DNA of 64,000 nucleotides from Bacteroidales bacterium (GCA_017454015.1 JAFTDW010000060.1:43339-107338); one strand, 5' to 3'; shown: positions 43,535-53,138, numbered from the stretch's first letter. A program made the numbers and translations. The notes: generated by a model not told the origin, from the letters alone.

Positions 43535-44578
43535 CTACTCTTCAGGCAAATCCATAACCAGCCGCAAGCCGTAAAAGGCATAGCCGTACTCGGGTAACTG
43601 TCCGCTACGGTCGGAGACACGGCAGCCGTACGAAGGACTGCTGATGCTGCCACCACGCACCACTTTGTTCAATCCATCGCGTGGGCCTAAGGGGTTGGTC
43701 TTGGGCTCTTCGCTGTATGCACCGAGCCAGTCGCTGCACCACTCCCACACGTTGCCGCTCATGTCGTAAAGTCCCAGCTCGTTGGGTTTCAGTTCAGCGA
43801 CTTTATGCGTGTGGTTGTTGCTGTTTACACAGTACCAGCCGCACTGTGCTATGTCGGAGCCTCCTGCGTAGATGTTGCCGCGACCCAATGCGCCGCCCCG
43901 TGCCGCATACTCCCACTCTGCCTCGGTGGGCAGACGGAAACGGCGCCCCGTAAGCTGACTGAGACGCACCACAAACATCTGGGCGTCATTCCAGTTGATA
44001 GATTCCACAGGCAGGCTGTCGCCAACAAAATGAGACGGGTTGGTGTCCATCACTGCTCTCCAGAGCAGCTGTGTAACCTCGGTCTGCGCAATATAGTAGT
44101 CATTAAGTGTAACCTTGTGGGTTGGCAGCTCCTCTTTGTAGTAGTGTCCGGCTTGCTGTGGATGGGTACATCCCATGGTGAACGTCCCCCCTTTGACCTC
44201 CACCATCCTTATCTCAACACCGGCCACTCTCACCGTGACGGTGCCGTCGTCCACTTCAACGTTGAAGACAATCTGGTCGCTCATATCGTCTGGCACAAAC
44301 CGCAGTTCCGGCAGGTCGTAAACGAGTATGCGTTTGCCGGTTCCTGGCTTTACGCCTTTGCCAATATCACCGCTCAGACCATTGAGGTATGCACTGTAAG
44401 TCGAGCCCGAGTCAATGGAAACCGATACCCGTATGTCGGCTTGTTTGTCAAGGTCGTAGGTGATAATCAGCTCCTTGCCGTTGCGCTCATGGCGTACATT
44501 GGTAACCTCCTGTGCAACAACACTGCCCGACCATAAGCCGAGCAGCAAGATAATATATATGTACAAACGCTTGGTCAA
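43535..44578 (-). CDS. Secreted SUMF1/FGE-family protein
   Basis: A 347-residue exported protein. Signal peptide 1-23, a beta-sandwich-like N-terminal part (25-125), then an FGE-sulfatase domain from VKGGTFTMGCT to the C-terminus (RLPTEAEWEYAARGG, GLYDMSGNVWEW, VVRGGS). Formylglycine-generating enzymes use a Cys pair near the end. Here only GCRVSDRS remains and the earlier Cys site reads SISSPSYG. It is therefore more likely a binding or scaffold member than an active FGE. It sits oddly inside a nucleotide-salvage operon. Confidence 0.8.
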   Translation of the reverse strand: MTKRLYIYIILLLGLWSGSVVAQEVTNVRHERNGKELIITYDLDKQADIRVSVSIDSGSTYSAYLNGLSGDIGKGVKPGTGKRILVYDLPELRFVPDDMSDQIVFNVEVDDGTVTVRVAGVEIRMVEVKGGTFTMGCTHPQQAGHYYKEELPTHKVTLNDYYIAQTEVTQLLWRAVMDTNPSHFVGDSLPVESINWNDAQMFVVRLSQLTGRRFRLPTEAEWEYAARGGALGRGNIYAGGSDIAQCGWYCVNSNNHTHKVAELKPNELGLYDMSGNVWEWCSDWLGAYSEEPKTNPLGPRDGLNKVVRGGSISSPSYGCRVSDRSGQLPEYGYAFYGLRLVMDLPEE

Positions 44579-44589
44579 ATTGACTTTTA

Positions 44590-44988
44590 CTATATATACT
44601 TCAGCTGGTCAACTATCTTGTCCACCGCTTCTTTCAACTTTGGCTTGAGCATCATGGTAATCATAGGGTTGCCACCCTCAACATCCACCAGGATTCTCAC
44701 GCTGCTTGACGCCCCCTTCTCTCCTATCTCCAGTTTGATATGCAGTGGTACGGCCGTTGCGCCGTCGGGAGCGATGCTGACAAGCGTGTACGGGCAGCGT
44801 TCTTCAATTCGCATGGATAGTTGCACAAAACCGCCAACCTTAAAGGAGCAGGTGTCTGCTGTAGCCTGCCACCCCTCCACTTGCGGGGGGATCAGCCTGC
44901 TGTAATTCTCAAAATTCGATGCAAAGGCATAAACCTCTTGTGCACTGTGCGGCACATCCACTGTCTTGCTCTCAACCGTCATAGTCAC
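44590..44988 (-). CDS. SRPBCC/START-like small protein
   Basis: A 132-residue single-domain protein with the helix-grip pattern of SRPBCC proteins: KTVDVPHSAQEVYAFASNFENY at the start, beta strands through KVGGFVQLSMRIEER and a C-terminal helix LKPKLKEAVDKIVDQLKYI. The ligand and pathway are unknown. The start overlaps the pyrE stop by 4 nt, so translation is coupled. Confidence 0.75.
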   Translation of the reverse strand: MTMTVESKTVDVPHSAQEVYAFASNFENYSRLIPPQVEGWQATADTCSFKVGGFVQLSMRIEERCPYTLVSIAPDGATAVPLHIKLEIGEKGASSSVRILVDVEGGNPMITMMLKPKLKEAVDKIVDQLKYI

Positions 44989-45641
44989 AAATTCATACTA
45001 TCGTCCGACCACTTCTCTGGATTTTTGCGCCATTCAGACAGCGAGTGCATATCGCCTTCGGCTATATACTGCTGTTCCTTGGCAACCTCTATGAGGGTTC
45101 CGTAATTGGTGAGGGTGTGCAGCTCCACGTTGGCTTCGGCGAAGTTGCGTTCGGCAACCTCAAGGCCGTAGGTGAAGATAGCCACCATGCCTTTTACCAC
45201 GCATCCTTTCTCGCGTAATGCCTTGACGGCCACGAGGCTGCTCTTGCCTGTCGACACCAGGTCTTCGACCACCACAACAGTCTGGCCCGACTTGATCTCA
45301 CCCTCTATCTGGTTGGTGAGTCCGTGCTTTTTCTCCTCGGAGCGGACGTACACAAAGGGCTTGCCCAAATCCTGTGCAACCAAAGCGCCTTGGGCTATGC
45401 CGCCTGTGGCGACACCGGCAATCACATCCACGTCGCCATACTGCTCGGTGACTATTTCAACAAAACGCTGCCGTATATAAGTCCTGATTTCGGGATACGA
45501 CAAGGTGATACGGTTGTCGCAATAAATAGGCGATTTGCGGCCGGAAGCCCATGTAAAAGGATGCTCGTTGTTGAGCTTTATTGCTTTGATTTGCAGTAAG
45601 AAATTAGCTGTCTGTACAGCCGTCTCGTTGTAAGTTTTCAT
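44985..45641 (-). CDS. pyrE: Orotate phosphoribosyltransferase
   Basis: Makes orotidine 5'-phosphate from orotate and PRPP in pyrimidine biosynthesis. From the ATG at 45641 the product is 218 residues, beginning MKTYNETAVQTANFLLQIKA as in homologues. The frame runs upstream to 45722, but those 27 residues are hydrophobic and alien. The PRPP motif is VVVVEDLVSTGKSS (near 124-137), and FTWASGRKSPIYCDNR is family-typical. A -7 box ends only 4 nt before this ATG, suggesting a leaderless message. Confidence 0.93.
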   Translation of the reverse strand: MKTYNETAVQTANFLLQIKAIKLNNEHPFTWASGRKSPIYCDNRITLSYPEIRTYIRQRFVEIVTEQYGDVDVIAGVATGGIAQGALVAQDLGKPFVYVRSEEKKHGLTNQIEGEIKSGQTVVVVEDLVSTGKSSLVAVKALREKGCVVKGMVAIFTYGLEVAERNFAEANVELHTLTNYGTLIEVAKEQQYIAEGDMHSLSEWRKNPEKWSDDSMNL

Positions 45642-45645
45642 GTTG

Positions 45646-45653
45646 CAAAAATA
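45646..45653 (-). promoter_or_regulatory. -7 box abutting the pyrE start (possible leaderless mRNA)
   Basis: Reads TATTTTTG on the minus strand and ends 4 nt before the ATG. If used, transcription starts within 0-3 nt of the start codon. Confidence 0.4.
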
Positions 45654-45892
45654 CAACAATTTTCTAAAATACAAAGAGCATATTAACAAAAGTAATAAAC
45701 AGCAAAGTTTAGTTATTTGCAATTTGCCGTCAAGGGTCGGAAGTTGCCCTTTATGGCTTTTGAAATTATGTACTATGAATTAGAGAGTTATTCCAAAACC
45801 CCTTGTGTATCCTAATAGCATGGGGCTATTAACTAACGGCAAATGGTGAATAAGTGGTGAAAACTATTTGCTTCATTTAGCGTCTAAATTAT
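45654..45892. other. Divergent intergenic stretch between pyrE and the PurF-like gene
   Basis: AT-rich, with no credible gene and no strong hairpin. It holds promoters at both ends (45646-45653 minus, 45893-45900 plus). Confidence 0.5.
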
Positions 45893-45900
45893 TATCTTTG
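45893..45900 (+). promoter_or_regulatory. Putative -7 box for the PurF-like gene
   Basis: TATCTTTG, an exact TAnnTTTG match, 44 nt before the ATG at 45944. Confidence 0.6.
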
Positions 45901-45943
45901 CATTTTTCAAACCTCAAATATATAATTATTTAATCATCTTAAA

Positions 45944-47356
45944 ATGAGCGGATTTTTCGGAGTTGTTTCCAAACAACCATGCATTACCGACCTGTTTTAT
46001 GGTACGGACTATCATTCTCATCTTGGTACGAGCAGGGCGGGCCTTGCCACTTTCGACAACGGACAGCCCCACCTCAACATCCATTCCATCAAGAACAGTT
46101 ACTTCCGGACCAAGCTGGAAGCCGACCTTGTCGAGATGAAAGGCAATGTCGGTATAGGCGTCATCAGCGACACCGAGGCGCAGCCTCTTATGGTGAACTC
46201 CCACATGGGACGTTTTGCCATTGCCAGCGTGGCACGTATCAACAATGTCGAAGAGCTTGAGCACGAGTGCCTCGACATGCACCAGCAGTTCACCGACCTC
46301 TCCCTCGGGCGCACCAACGCCACAGAGCTTGCCGCCTTGCTTGTCACTCAAGGCAAGGACTTTACCGACGGTATTGAGAACGTCTACCGCAAAGTGCGCG
46401 GCAGCTGCAGCATGCTCATACTCACTCCTCGCGGCATCATAGCGGCCCGCGATGTGTACGGACGCACCCCCATAGCCATAGGCCAGCGCAGCGACGACGG
46501 CACATACGCAGTGGCTTCCGACAGCCATAGCTACATCAACCTCGGTTTTCAGACCCTTCGCCACATAGGCCCCGGCGAGGTGGTGGAGATCACCCCCGAA
46601 GGCATACGCCAGCTGCGCGCCCCGTCGGACAAGATGCAGGTGTGTTCGTTTCTCTGGATATACTACGGGTTCCCCGTTGCCGACTACGAAGGCATTGGCG
46701 CCGAAGAGGTTCGCTACAAACTTGGCGAGGCCATGGGCAAGAGCGACGACATCGAAGCCGACTTTGTAAGTGCCATACCCGACAGCGGCATAGGCATGGC
46801 TATAGGCTATGCCATAGGCAAGGGCATACCCTACAAACGCGGCGTGGTGAAATACACACCCACATGGAGCCGCAGCTTCATGCCCGTCAACCAGGAAGCC
46901 CGCAACCTCGTGGCAAAGATGAAGCTGATGCCCAACCGCTCCATACTCGAAGGCAAAGAGGTGGTGTTCTGCGACGATAGCATAGTGCGCGGCACACAGC
47001 TGCGCGACCAGGTGCGCATGCTCTACAACTGCGGTGTGAAACGCGTGCACATACGCATCAGCTGCCCGCCCCTCACCCACGGCTGCCAGTTCCTGAACTT
47101 CTCGGCATCGAAAACCGACCTCGAACTCATCACCCGACGCTGCATTGCAGAGCTCGAAGGCGGTGAAGTGCGCAACATCGAGGCCTACAACGACAGCACC
47201 TCGCCCGAATACAGACGTATGGTCGAGATGATACGCCAGCATGTAGGCGTGGACACTCTCAAGTTCAACACCTTGAGCGACGTTGTCAACGCCATAGGAC
47301 TACCCAAGGAGCGTATCTGCACCCACTGCTTCGACGGCAGCAGCTATGGCTTCTAA
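45944..47356 (+). CDS. PurF-like amidophosphoribosyltransferase with degenerate glutaminase domain
   Basis: 470 residues with an Ntn-type N-terminal domain and a C-terminal PRTase domain. The PRPP loop is intact (VVFCDDSIVRGTQLR, about 340-354). Glutamine-hydrolysing PurF needs Cys at its mature N-terminus. Here the protein begins MSGFFGVV with Ser at that place, the first Cys is residue 13, and the usual RYST and HNGN motifs are replaced (VISDTEAQPLMV, SVARINN). Bacteroides homologues that I recall also lack it (MGGFFG start), so this is a family feature. It may use free ammonia or have another role. Confidence 0.85.
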   Translation: MSGFFGVVSKQPCITDLFYGTDYHSHLGTSRAGLATFDNGQPHLNIHSIKNSYFRTKLEADLVEMKGNVGIGVISDTEAQPLMVNSHMGRFAIASVARINNVEELEHECLDMHQQFTDLSLGRTNATELAALLVTQGKDFTDGIENVYRKVRGSCSMLILTPRGIIAARDVYGRTPIAIGQRSDDGTYAVASDSHSYINLGFQTLRHIGPGEVVEITPEGIRQLRAPSDKMQVCSFLWIYYGFPVADYEGIGAEEVRYKLGEAMGKSDDIEADFVSAIPDSGIGMAIGYAIGKGIPYKRGVVKYTPTWSRSFMPVNQEARNLVAKMKLMPNRSILEGKEVVFCDDSIVRGTQLRDQVRMLYNCGVKRVHIRISCPPLTHGCQFLNFSASKTDLELITRRCIAELEGGEVRNIEAYNDSTSPEYRRMVEMIRQHVGVDTLKFNTLSDVVNAIGLPKERICTHCFDGSSYGF

Positions 47357-47423
47357 CAATGAACAGTTTTGTCTCGAAATAACACAATAACGAGATAACG
47401 AAAACACCTCAACACAACAACAT

Positions 47424-49034
47424 GTGAAAAAAGGGACTCTTTCACTGATAATCACGCTACTTGTGCTGGCCGGACTGCGCGCCGGTGCCCAGACAGTGGA
47501 GCTCTCCACACGCGACATACTGCCCAACTACGGCATCGACGCCGCGTTTGTCGACGACACAGCCATCTTCATCATGGAGCTCAAAGGCGGAGATGGCGAC
47601 AACATCGCCAAACAAGAACTCTGCAAGGAATGGGCTACCAAAATCCAACGGGCTGTGATGGAGATAACCACCGACTACCCGCGCCGCGACAGCATCATCT
47701 GGATAGACAGCAACATCTACATCTCCGACTGGAACCGCTACGAGGAGCGGCTGACAACACTCACAAACATAGCCCGCCGCTACAAAGCCAACTACGCCGC
47801 TCTCGAAGAGCAGCGTGTGGCCGAAGAGCAGAAAGCCGCGGCCGAACGCGAGGCCATCGAAGCGCAACACCGCCAGCAACTCCTTGAGCTGCAGATTGGA
47901 CAGATGGCCGACGGCATAGACCAACGCCACCGCCGCGTCATCGACAACTGCCGCACCGACAATATCATAGACAAAGCCCGCGTGAAAGAGCTCAAAGACA
48001 TCTACTACGCCTACCTGTCGGTATACAACCAATACGACGTAAAGGCTCGCAAGTTCACCCCCGAACACAAAAAGCAGATGGAGGAGTTCATGGCATTCCA
48101 AGACCACCTGCTCGACAGCGTGCTGGGGTTTGGCGCCTACAACGCACAGATAGACAACTTCAAGAACGAACTGCGCATAGCCTGCGGCGAACGCCATGCC
48201 GACATATACCGCTCCTACTGCAAGGTGTTCAAAAAGTCGCCTGTCCCGGTCAACTTCACCAACATCGAGGAGTATCACCAGTACATCAAGAACGTCTACC
48301 AAATCAAGATGGTGCAGGAGTCATACCTCACAATAGTGCACCTGCGCGACAGCATACGCTACACCGGCGACAGCATCATAGCCCTCGCCTCCAAGAACCA
48401 CCGCGACATAGCGGTGTCCTACGCCAGCTCACAAGAGGCCACCATGCAGACTCCCACCTTCACCACCAGCACCGAGGGACGCTACTTCCTGGGACGGTTG
48501 CGCACTTTCCGACAGGTGCAACGCCAGTACCTTACTTCCATACAGCAACGCAACGAGATTTTGCGCAACAGCGAGATTATATACAAAAACCGCGAGCTGC
48601 CTCGTTCTGTGGCCAACTACTACAAGATAATGGAGAATGTGTCGCCGCTCACCCCCGACTTCAGCACCCTCTCGCAAGGCGAAGAGCACCTGCGCGTGCT
48701 GCGCGACTTCCGCTCTCTGCAAGACACCTTCCTGCTTATCATAGCCCGCATCGACACCATAGCAAGCAACGAACGCCGCATCAAGAACCTCAGCCGCAGC
48801 TATCTCAACCTCTCACGCGCCTACAACAAGCTGTCGAAAGAGGTAGTAAACAGCAAATTGCAGGTGCTCAACGAGCGCGACTTCGAGGAATACAAAGCCG
48901 AGCAGGTACGGCTGCTCGAACTGCAACGCCACTTCCTGCTCATCCTCAACAACTCCGGCCGGCGCGCAGACATCGAGGCACGCCTCAAAGGTGTGATAGA
49001 CATGGACAAGGTGCGACTAATAGTCAACTCTTAA
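47424..49034 (+). CDS. Secreted, mostly helical protein of unknown function
   Basis: Starts at GTG 47424 (the ATG 2 nt earlier is immediately stopped), giving 536 residues. Signal peptide MKKGTLSLIITLLVLAGLRAGAQ (1-23). A small mixed domain follows (24-110), then long charged helices with Glu/Gln/Arg repeats (115-155) and further helical bundles to the end. I see no catalytic or known-family motif. It is tail to tail with the repeat-rich T9SS gene, 2 nt apart, with no terminator between. Confidence 0.6.
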   Translation: MKKGTLSLIITLLVLAGLRAGAQTVELSTRDILPNYGIDAAFVDDTAIFIMELKGGDGDNIAKQELCKEWATKIQRAVMEITTDYPRRDSIIWIDSNIYISDWNRYEERLTTLTNIARRYKANYAALEEQRVAEEQKAAAEREAIEAQHRQQLLELQIGQMADGIDQRHRRVIDNCRTDNIIDKARVKELKDIYYAYLSVYNQYDVKARKFTPEHKKQMEEFMAFQDHLLDSVLGFGAYNAQIDNFKNELRIACGERHADIYRSYCKVFKKSPVPVNFTNIEEYHQYIKNVYQIKMVQESYLTIVHLRDSIRYTGDSIIALASKNHRDIAVSYASSQEATMQTPTFTTSTEGRYFLGRLRTFRQVQRQYLTSIQQRNEILRNSEIIYKNRELPRSVANYYKIMENVSPLTPDFSTLSQGEEHLRVLRDFRSLQDTFLLIIARIDTIASNERRIKNLSRSYLNLSRAYNKLSKEVVNSKLQVLNERDFEEYKAEQVRLLELQRHFLLILNNSGRRADIEARLKGVIDMDKVRLIVNS

Positions 49035-49036
49035 TA

Positions 49037-52000
49037 TCACCTTATTAGCAATACGGCACCGGTCTCATTCCCATAGGCTTCGTTGGTGCCTATATGGCGG
49101 TAGCGTATCACGTAAGTGTAGGCTCCCTGCGGACAACGCTGTCCGCGATAGGTGCCGTCCCAGCCATCGTGGATGTTGCTGCTATGAAACACCAACACAC
49201 CGTTGCGGGAATATACATTCATCTCAAACTCGGCTATACCCTCTCCCACTGCCGCAAAGGTGCGATTGACATCGGAGCCTTCTTTGGCATCGGGAGTGAA
49301 TGCAGTGGGAATCCACAAAGCATACTTTCTCACCTGCACCAGCCTATAGGCGGTATCGCGGCAAATGTTGTTGTATACCTCAAGCATCACCGGTATGGAG
49401 TCCTTGTCAATATTGGTATAATAGACATAGGCATTGCTGCCCATATACTCACCGTCAATAAACCAGTTGCGGCCTATGTGGCCATGTGAGCGGTCGATAG
49501 CCGTCAAGAGGTTCCTGTCGTGAGTCAGGAAAGTCGGCGACACCTCCAGCTCAACATTGATAGGGGGCACCGGGTCGAGGGTGACGCTACTGAACGAGGG
49601 GCATGTCAACCGCTGGTAGTAGTCGGCAGTAACGGTGTAAACCGTTGTCTGCTGTGGGTTTACGGAAACCACCCTGTTGGTTTCCTGCTCGTTGAGTGCC
49701 GGGTCATAGGGCACTGAGTTCCATAAGAAACAGTCCACGTTGCTTTGTGCCGTTAGCAGATAGTTTGCCGTGCGGCATTGATATTCGCTGACAATTGCCA
49801 ACGACGGCTGAGGTCTGACAGCAAGGTGGAGGGTCACAGTGCTGTCACAGCCGCGGTAGGTCCGAAGCGTGTCGTAGTATGTTCCCGGATCGGAAAGCAT
49901 TCGTCCAGCACCAAAGCGGTACCGCTCACTGCTGCATAAAGTATCGGTCAACTCCGTGTGCCGTGAGTTGTATATGGCAAGGTTGAGCGTGACAATACTG
50001 TCGCAACCCGAGCTGCCTTCAAAAGTCTTCGTTGCCGTGTTGGTCGACACAAAATAGGTGTGCCCGTTGTCCCACACAAAGCTGTCGCAGGCCACAACCG
50101 ATTCTACAGTGCGCATTACTTGATACACTGTAAGGTCGAGATGCACAATGCTGTCGCAGCCATACACGGTGCGCAGAGTAACCACAGGCGAAGTGGTCGA
50201 AGCGGTGTAACGGTAGCCGTCAATCCACCGGTAGCCGTCGCAGGCCGACACCTGCATTGTGGTATGCGATGTGTCGTGCACCGCAAGGAGGAACGACACA
50301 ATGCTGTCGGCACCGTTATGCGAGAGCATTGTGTCGTTGACAATACCGCCGACGTCAAACCTGTACCCCAACCATACAAAAGGCAGTTGGTTGACACAGC
50401 AAGAGGCGACGACAGTGTCATAACTGTTCAGGTATAAATGGAGTTCGTAGTGTATCACGCTGTCGCAGCCAATAGTGTTGTATATGGTGTACAGCGACGA
50501 GGTGTCGTACTGTGTCATGCCGCGCGGGGCGGGTCTGTCGCGTAGTGTAAGACCATATCGAGAATATGGCAGTTCCCGCTCGTATACAGTATCATACACG
50601 TTTCTATGCAACTCTTGCTTTATCGTGAGGCGGAGCGTCACGATGCTGTCACACCCATTGCCGGTGACACTGTGGCATACATACACACCCGAGCTGTCGC
50701 AATACTCGCTGCAAAACAGCAATCTTATGTCGTTGCATATTGTATCGAAAACTTCAACACTATATACAGGACCCACATACAGAGTCATGGTCAAAATGCT
50801 GTCCACCCCGTGCATGCCGACCCCAATTAGCGTGTCGACGCGACTCATGGCTGTCGTGAGGGGGCTCACCGTGTCGAACAGGTGTCCATGCCACTGCAGG
50901 GGTAACATATTGTGGCACACAACGGTGTCGGTCTGCCCAGTGGTGTTGTACCATATATGCAGCGAGTAGGTGACAATGCTGTCGCAACCGGCGGTGTTGG
51001 CCACAACAAAGGTATCGCCTGAGACGGGAGCGCTGTAGGTCCGCTGACGGTAACTGTGTGGCAGACCGCGCTCTACAACTGTGTCGCGCACTGTTGCGGC
51101 AGGATTGCCGACAACCGACACGGTCATAGTTAGAGTACTGTCGGCCCCGTGGGTAGTGAGCAGGTTGACCACACACGAACCGCCGCCGACAAAGGTCTGC
51201 CCGTTCCATACTATTGGCAGTTTGTTGTGACACACAATGCTGTCGGCTTCGGCCTGCACATTGCGCCATACATGCAGCCGGTACTCCACCAGACTGTCGC
51301 AGCCGGAATTGTTGACGGTAGTAAGTCTTACTATAGTGTCCGAAGCCCCTGTGCTGACAGCGGTGCCGCAAACCGTGGTGGGCAGACTGTTCTCGACAAC
51401 AGTGTCGCGAATTGTGACATTAGTGATATTGCTCACCATCAGTCGCATAGTTAGCGTGCTGTCCTCGCCGTGCGACGCCCCCCCTGCAAAAGTGGTGGTG
51501 TATGTGCCTGCAGAGGCAAACGTATGGTTGTTCCATACCAATGGCAGGCCGTTCTCACACACCGTGCTGTCGGCTGTGTCAAGCACATTATGCCATACAT
51601 GCAGCGAATAGCTCTCGCGGACAGGACACCCCATTGTGTCGTTGTACACGAAGCTTGCATTGCTTGTCGCCGCAGGAAATCGGCGACCTCGGTAGGTCCA
51701 CGGCAACTGGTTTTCCACCACAGTGTCACTGTGCGAAACCAGCATAGTGTCGCTCACTGCAATGGTTTGAATTATAGTGTCCACACAACCATTGTGGTAG
51801 GTAACCGCCACGGAATACTGCGTTGTGGCGGCAGGTTGCACCGTGGTGCTGCGCGAGGTGTCGCCGTTGCTCCATAGCACACTCTTCACATAGGCGCATG
51901 GCGGCGTTGAGAGCGAGAGTTGCACCTCCTGCATAGGACACACTTGCAGTGCCGACGCCGAGACTGACGCCCTGCAGGTGTCTATGCCCACCGTGACAAG

Positions 52001-53032
52001 GGTTGTAAGGTCGTAGCTCAACCCGTTGCATGCCATATAGGTAAGGCGTGCAGTGTAGGTCGATGTTGTTGTGGGTGCCACAAACAGCGAGTCGCCACGC
52101 CCCACCACGGTGCCAGATGCCGCACTGGTGTCGGTGCCGCTGTACCATGTAACCGTATAGTTCAGCGGACCTTGAGGAATGAAACGCCACGCCTCTGAAG
52201 AGTCTATGTCGCCCGTCCAGCCGTTGCGCCCGGGAGCCGTGAATGCCGAGGTGCCGGCGGCGTTCTGTATGCCTATGGTCCCCAAGCCATTGTTGGTCGT
52301 AGAACAGCATTTGCGGATTTTCACATAGACGTCGATAATGTTGGTACCCTCGTGCAGCACAATCTGATATGTGCTGTACAACGAAGAGTTGCTTATCCCC
52401 AAAAACGAGCGTCCGTATTGGGCAATGCCATTCCAGCTCACACAGAGCTGGCGGCAGGGATACTGCCCCACAACGGCCTGGTAGATGCCGCGGTTGGTTA
52501 CATTGGTTCGCACCCTGGGGTCTATATCCTCATAAATGCCGTAGATAGCGTTCTTTATCGGGAAACGGGTGTTGGGTATTGGGGAAAAACGGCTGTAGTC
52601 GTACTCGCAATTTTGCCGTGCCATGCTGCTGCCCATTGATATAACACCATTGGCACCGACGCAGGCGGTGTTGAATGTCTGGCCAAAAAAGCAGAAACCA
52701 AACGGCAAGCTTATAGCAGCGGCAAACTTATCGTCCTCATTGAGAAATATCTGAGTGCCGGTATTGAATGGATGGGGAGGATTGAACGGTATCGATTCAA
52801 CCCTGTATGTGCCGTTAAACGTGGCGCTGGTAACCACCGAGGTGGCTTGCAGCCACACGCCCTGGCCTGTACATCCTATGACGGTGTCCCACCCTGCCGC
52901 CACGTATGGCGCGTAAGTTGAGCGTTGGGCATAGTCGATGCTTGGACACTGCGCAAAGGTACAAGACAGCCTCGCGCAGACCACGACAACCGCCGTCAGC
53001 AAACAATACCGCAATCTCAGCCTAATAATCAC
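49037..53032 (-). CDS. Giant T9SS type B cargo protein with Cys-Asp-Ser repeats
   Basis: 1331 residues. After the signal peptide a nidogen-like N-terminal domain spans about 30-290 (LPFGFCFFGQTFNTACVGANG, IYEDIDPRV). Then ten or so degenerate units, about 45-50 residues each and typically ending GCDSIVTL or GADSTLTM, run to about residue 1130. A final gliding-motility-type C-terminal domain (WIPTAFTPDAKEGSD, FEMNVYSRNGVLVF, GWDGTYRGQRCPQGAYTYVI) is the type B sorting signal. It should be exported by the T9SS and exposed on the surface, perhaps as an adhesin (inference). Confidence 0.85.
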   Translation of the reverse strand: MIIRLRLRYCLLTAVVVVCARLSCTFAQCPSIDYAQRSTYAPYVAAGWDTVIGCTGQGVWLQATSVVTSATFNGTYRVESIPFNPPHPFNTGTQIFLNEDDKFAAAISLPFGFCFFGQTFNTACVGANGVISMGSSMARQNCEYDYSRFSPIPNTRFPIKNAIYGIYEDIDPRVRTNVTNRGIYQAVVGQYPCRQLCVSWNGIAQYGRSFLGISNSSLYSTYQIVLHEGTNIIDVYVKIRKCCSTTNNGLGTIGIQNAAGTSAFTAPGRNGWTGDIDSSEAWRFIPQGPLNYTVTWYSGTDTSAASGTVVGRGDSLFVAPTTTSTYTARLTYMACNGLSYDLTTLVTVGIDTCRASVSASALQVCPMQEVQLSLSTPPCAYVKSVLWSNGDTSRSTTVQPAATTQYSVAVTYHNGCVDTIIQTIAVSDTMLVSHSDTVVENQLPWTYRGRRFPAATSNASFVYNDTMGCPVRESYSLHVWHNVLDTADSTVCENGLPLVWNNHTFASAGTYTTTFAGGASHGEDSTLTMRLMVSNITNVTIRDTVVENSLPTTVCGTAVSTGASDTIVRLTTVNNSGCDSLVEYRLHVWRNVQAEADSIVCHNKLPIVWNGQTFVGGGSCVVNLLTTHGADSTLTMTVSVVGNPAATVRDTVVERGLPHSYRQRTYSAPVSGDTFVVANTAGCDSIVTYSLHIWYNTTGQTDTVVCHNMLPLQWHGHLFDTVSPLTTAMSRVDTLIGVGMHGVDSILTMTLYVGPVYSVEVFDTICNDIRLLFCSEYCDSSGVYVCHSVTGNGCDSIVTLRLTIKQELHRNVYDTVYERELPYSRYGLTLRDRPAPRGMTQYDTSSLYTIYNTIGCDSVIHYELHLYLNSYDTVVASCCVNQLPFVWLGYRFDVGGIVNDTMLSHNGADSIVSFLLAVHDTSHTTMQVSACDGYRWIDGYRYTASTTSPVVTLRTVYGCDSIVHLDLTVYQVMRTVESVVACDSFVWDNGHTYFVSTNTATKTFEGSSGCDSIVTLNLAIYNSRHTELTDTLCSSERYRFGAGRMLSDPGTYYDTLRTYRGCDSTVTLHLAVRPQPSLAIVSEYQCRTANYLLTAQSNVDCFLWNSVPYDPALNEQETNRVVSVNPQQTTVYTVTADYYQRLTCPSFSSVTLDPVPPINVELEVSPTFLTHDRNLLTAIDRSHGHIGRNWFIDGEYMGSNAYVYYTNIDKDSIPVMLEVYNNICRDTAYRLVQVRKYALWIPTAFTPDAKEGSDVNRTFAAVGEGIAEFEMNVYSRNGVLVFHSSNIHDGWDGTYRGQRCPQGAYTYVIRYRHIGTNEAYGNETGAVLLIR

Positions 53033-53078
53033 AATCTCAACCTATTACCAATACTCTAAGAACATTAATATTTCTTTG

Positions 53079-53086
53079 CAAATTTA
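53079..53086 (-). promoter_or_regulatory. Putative -7 box for the giant T9SS cargo gene
   Basis: Reads TAAATTTG on the minus strand, about 46 nt before the start codon. Confidence 0.45.
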
Positions 53087-53138
53087 CAAAAAACAAAGCA
53101 ATTTTTCAAACAACAGAGAAGATATGGATAAAAATAAG

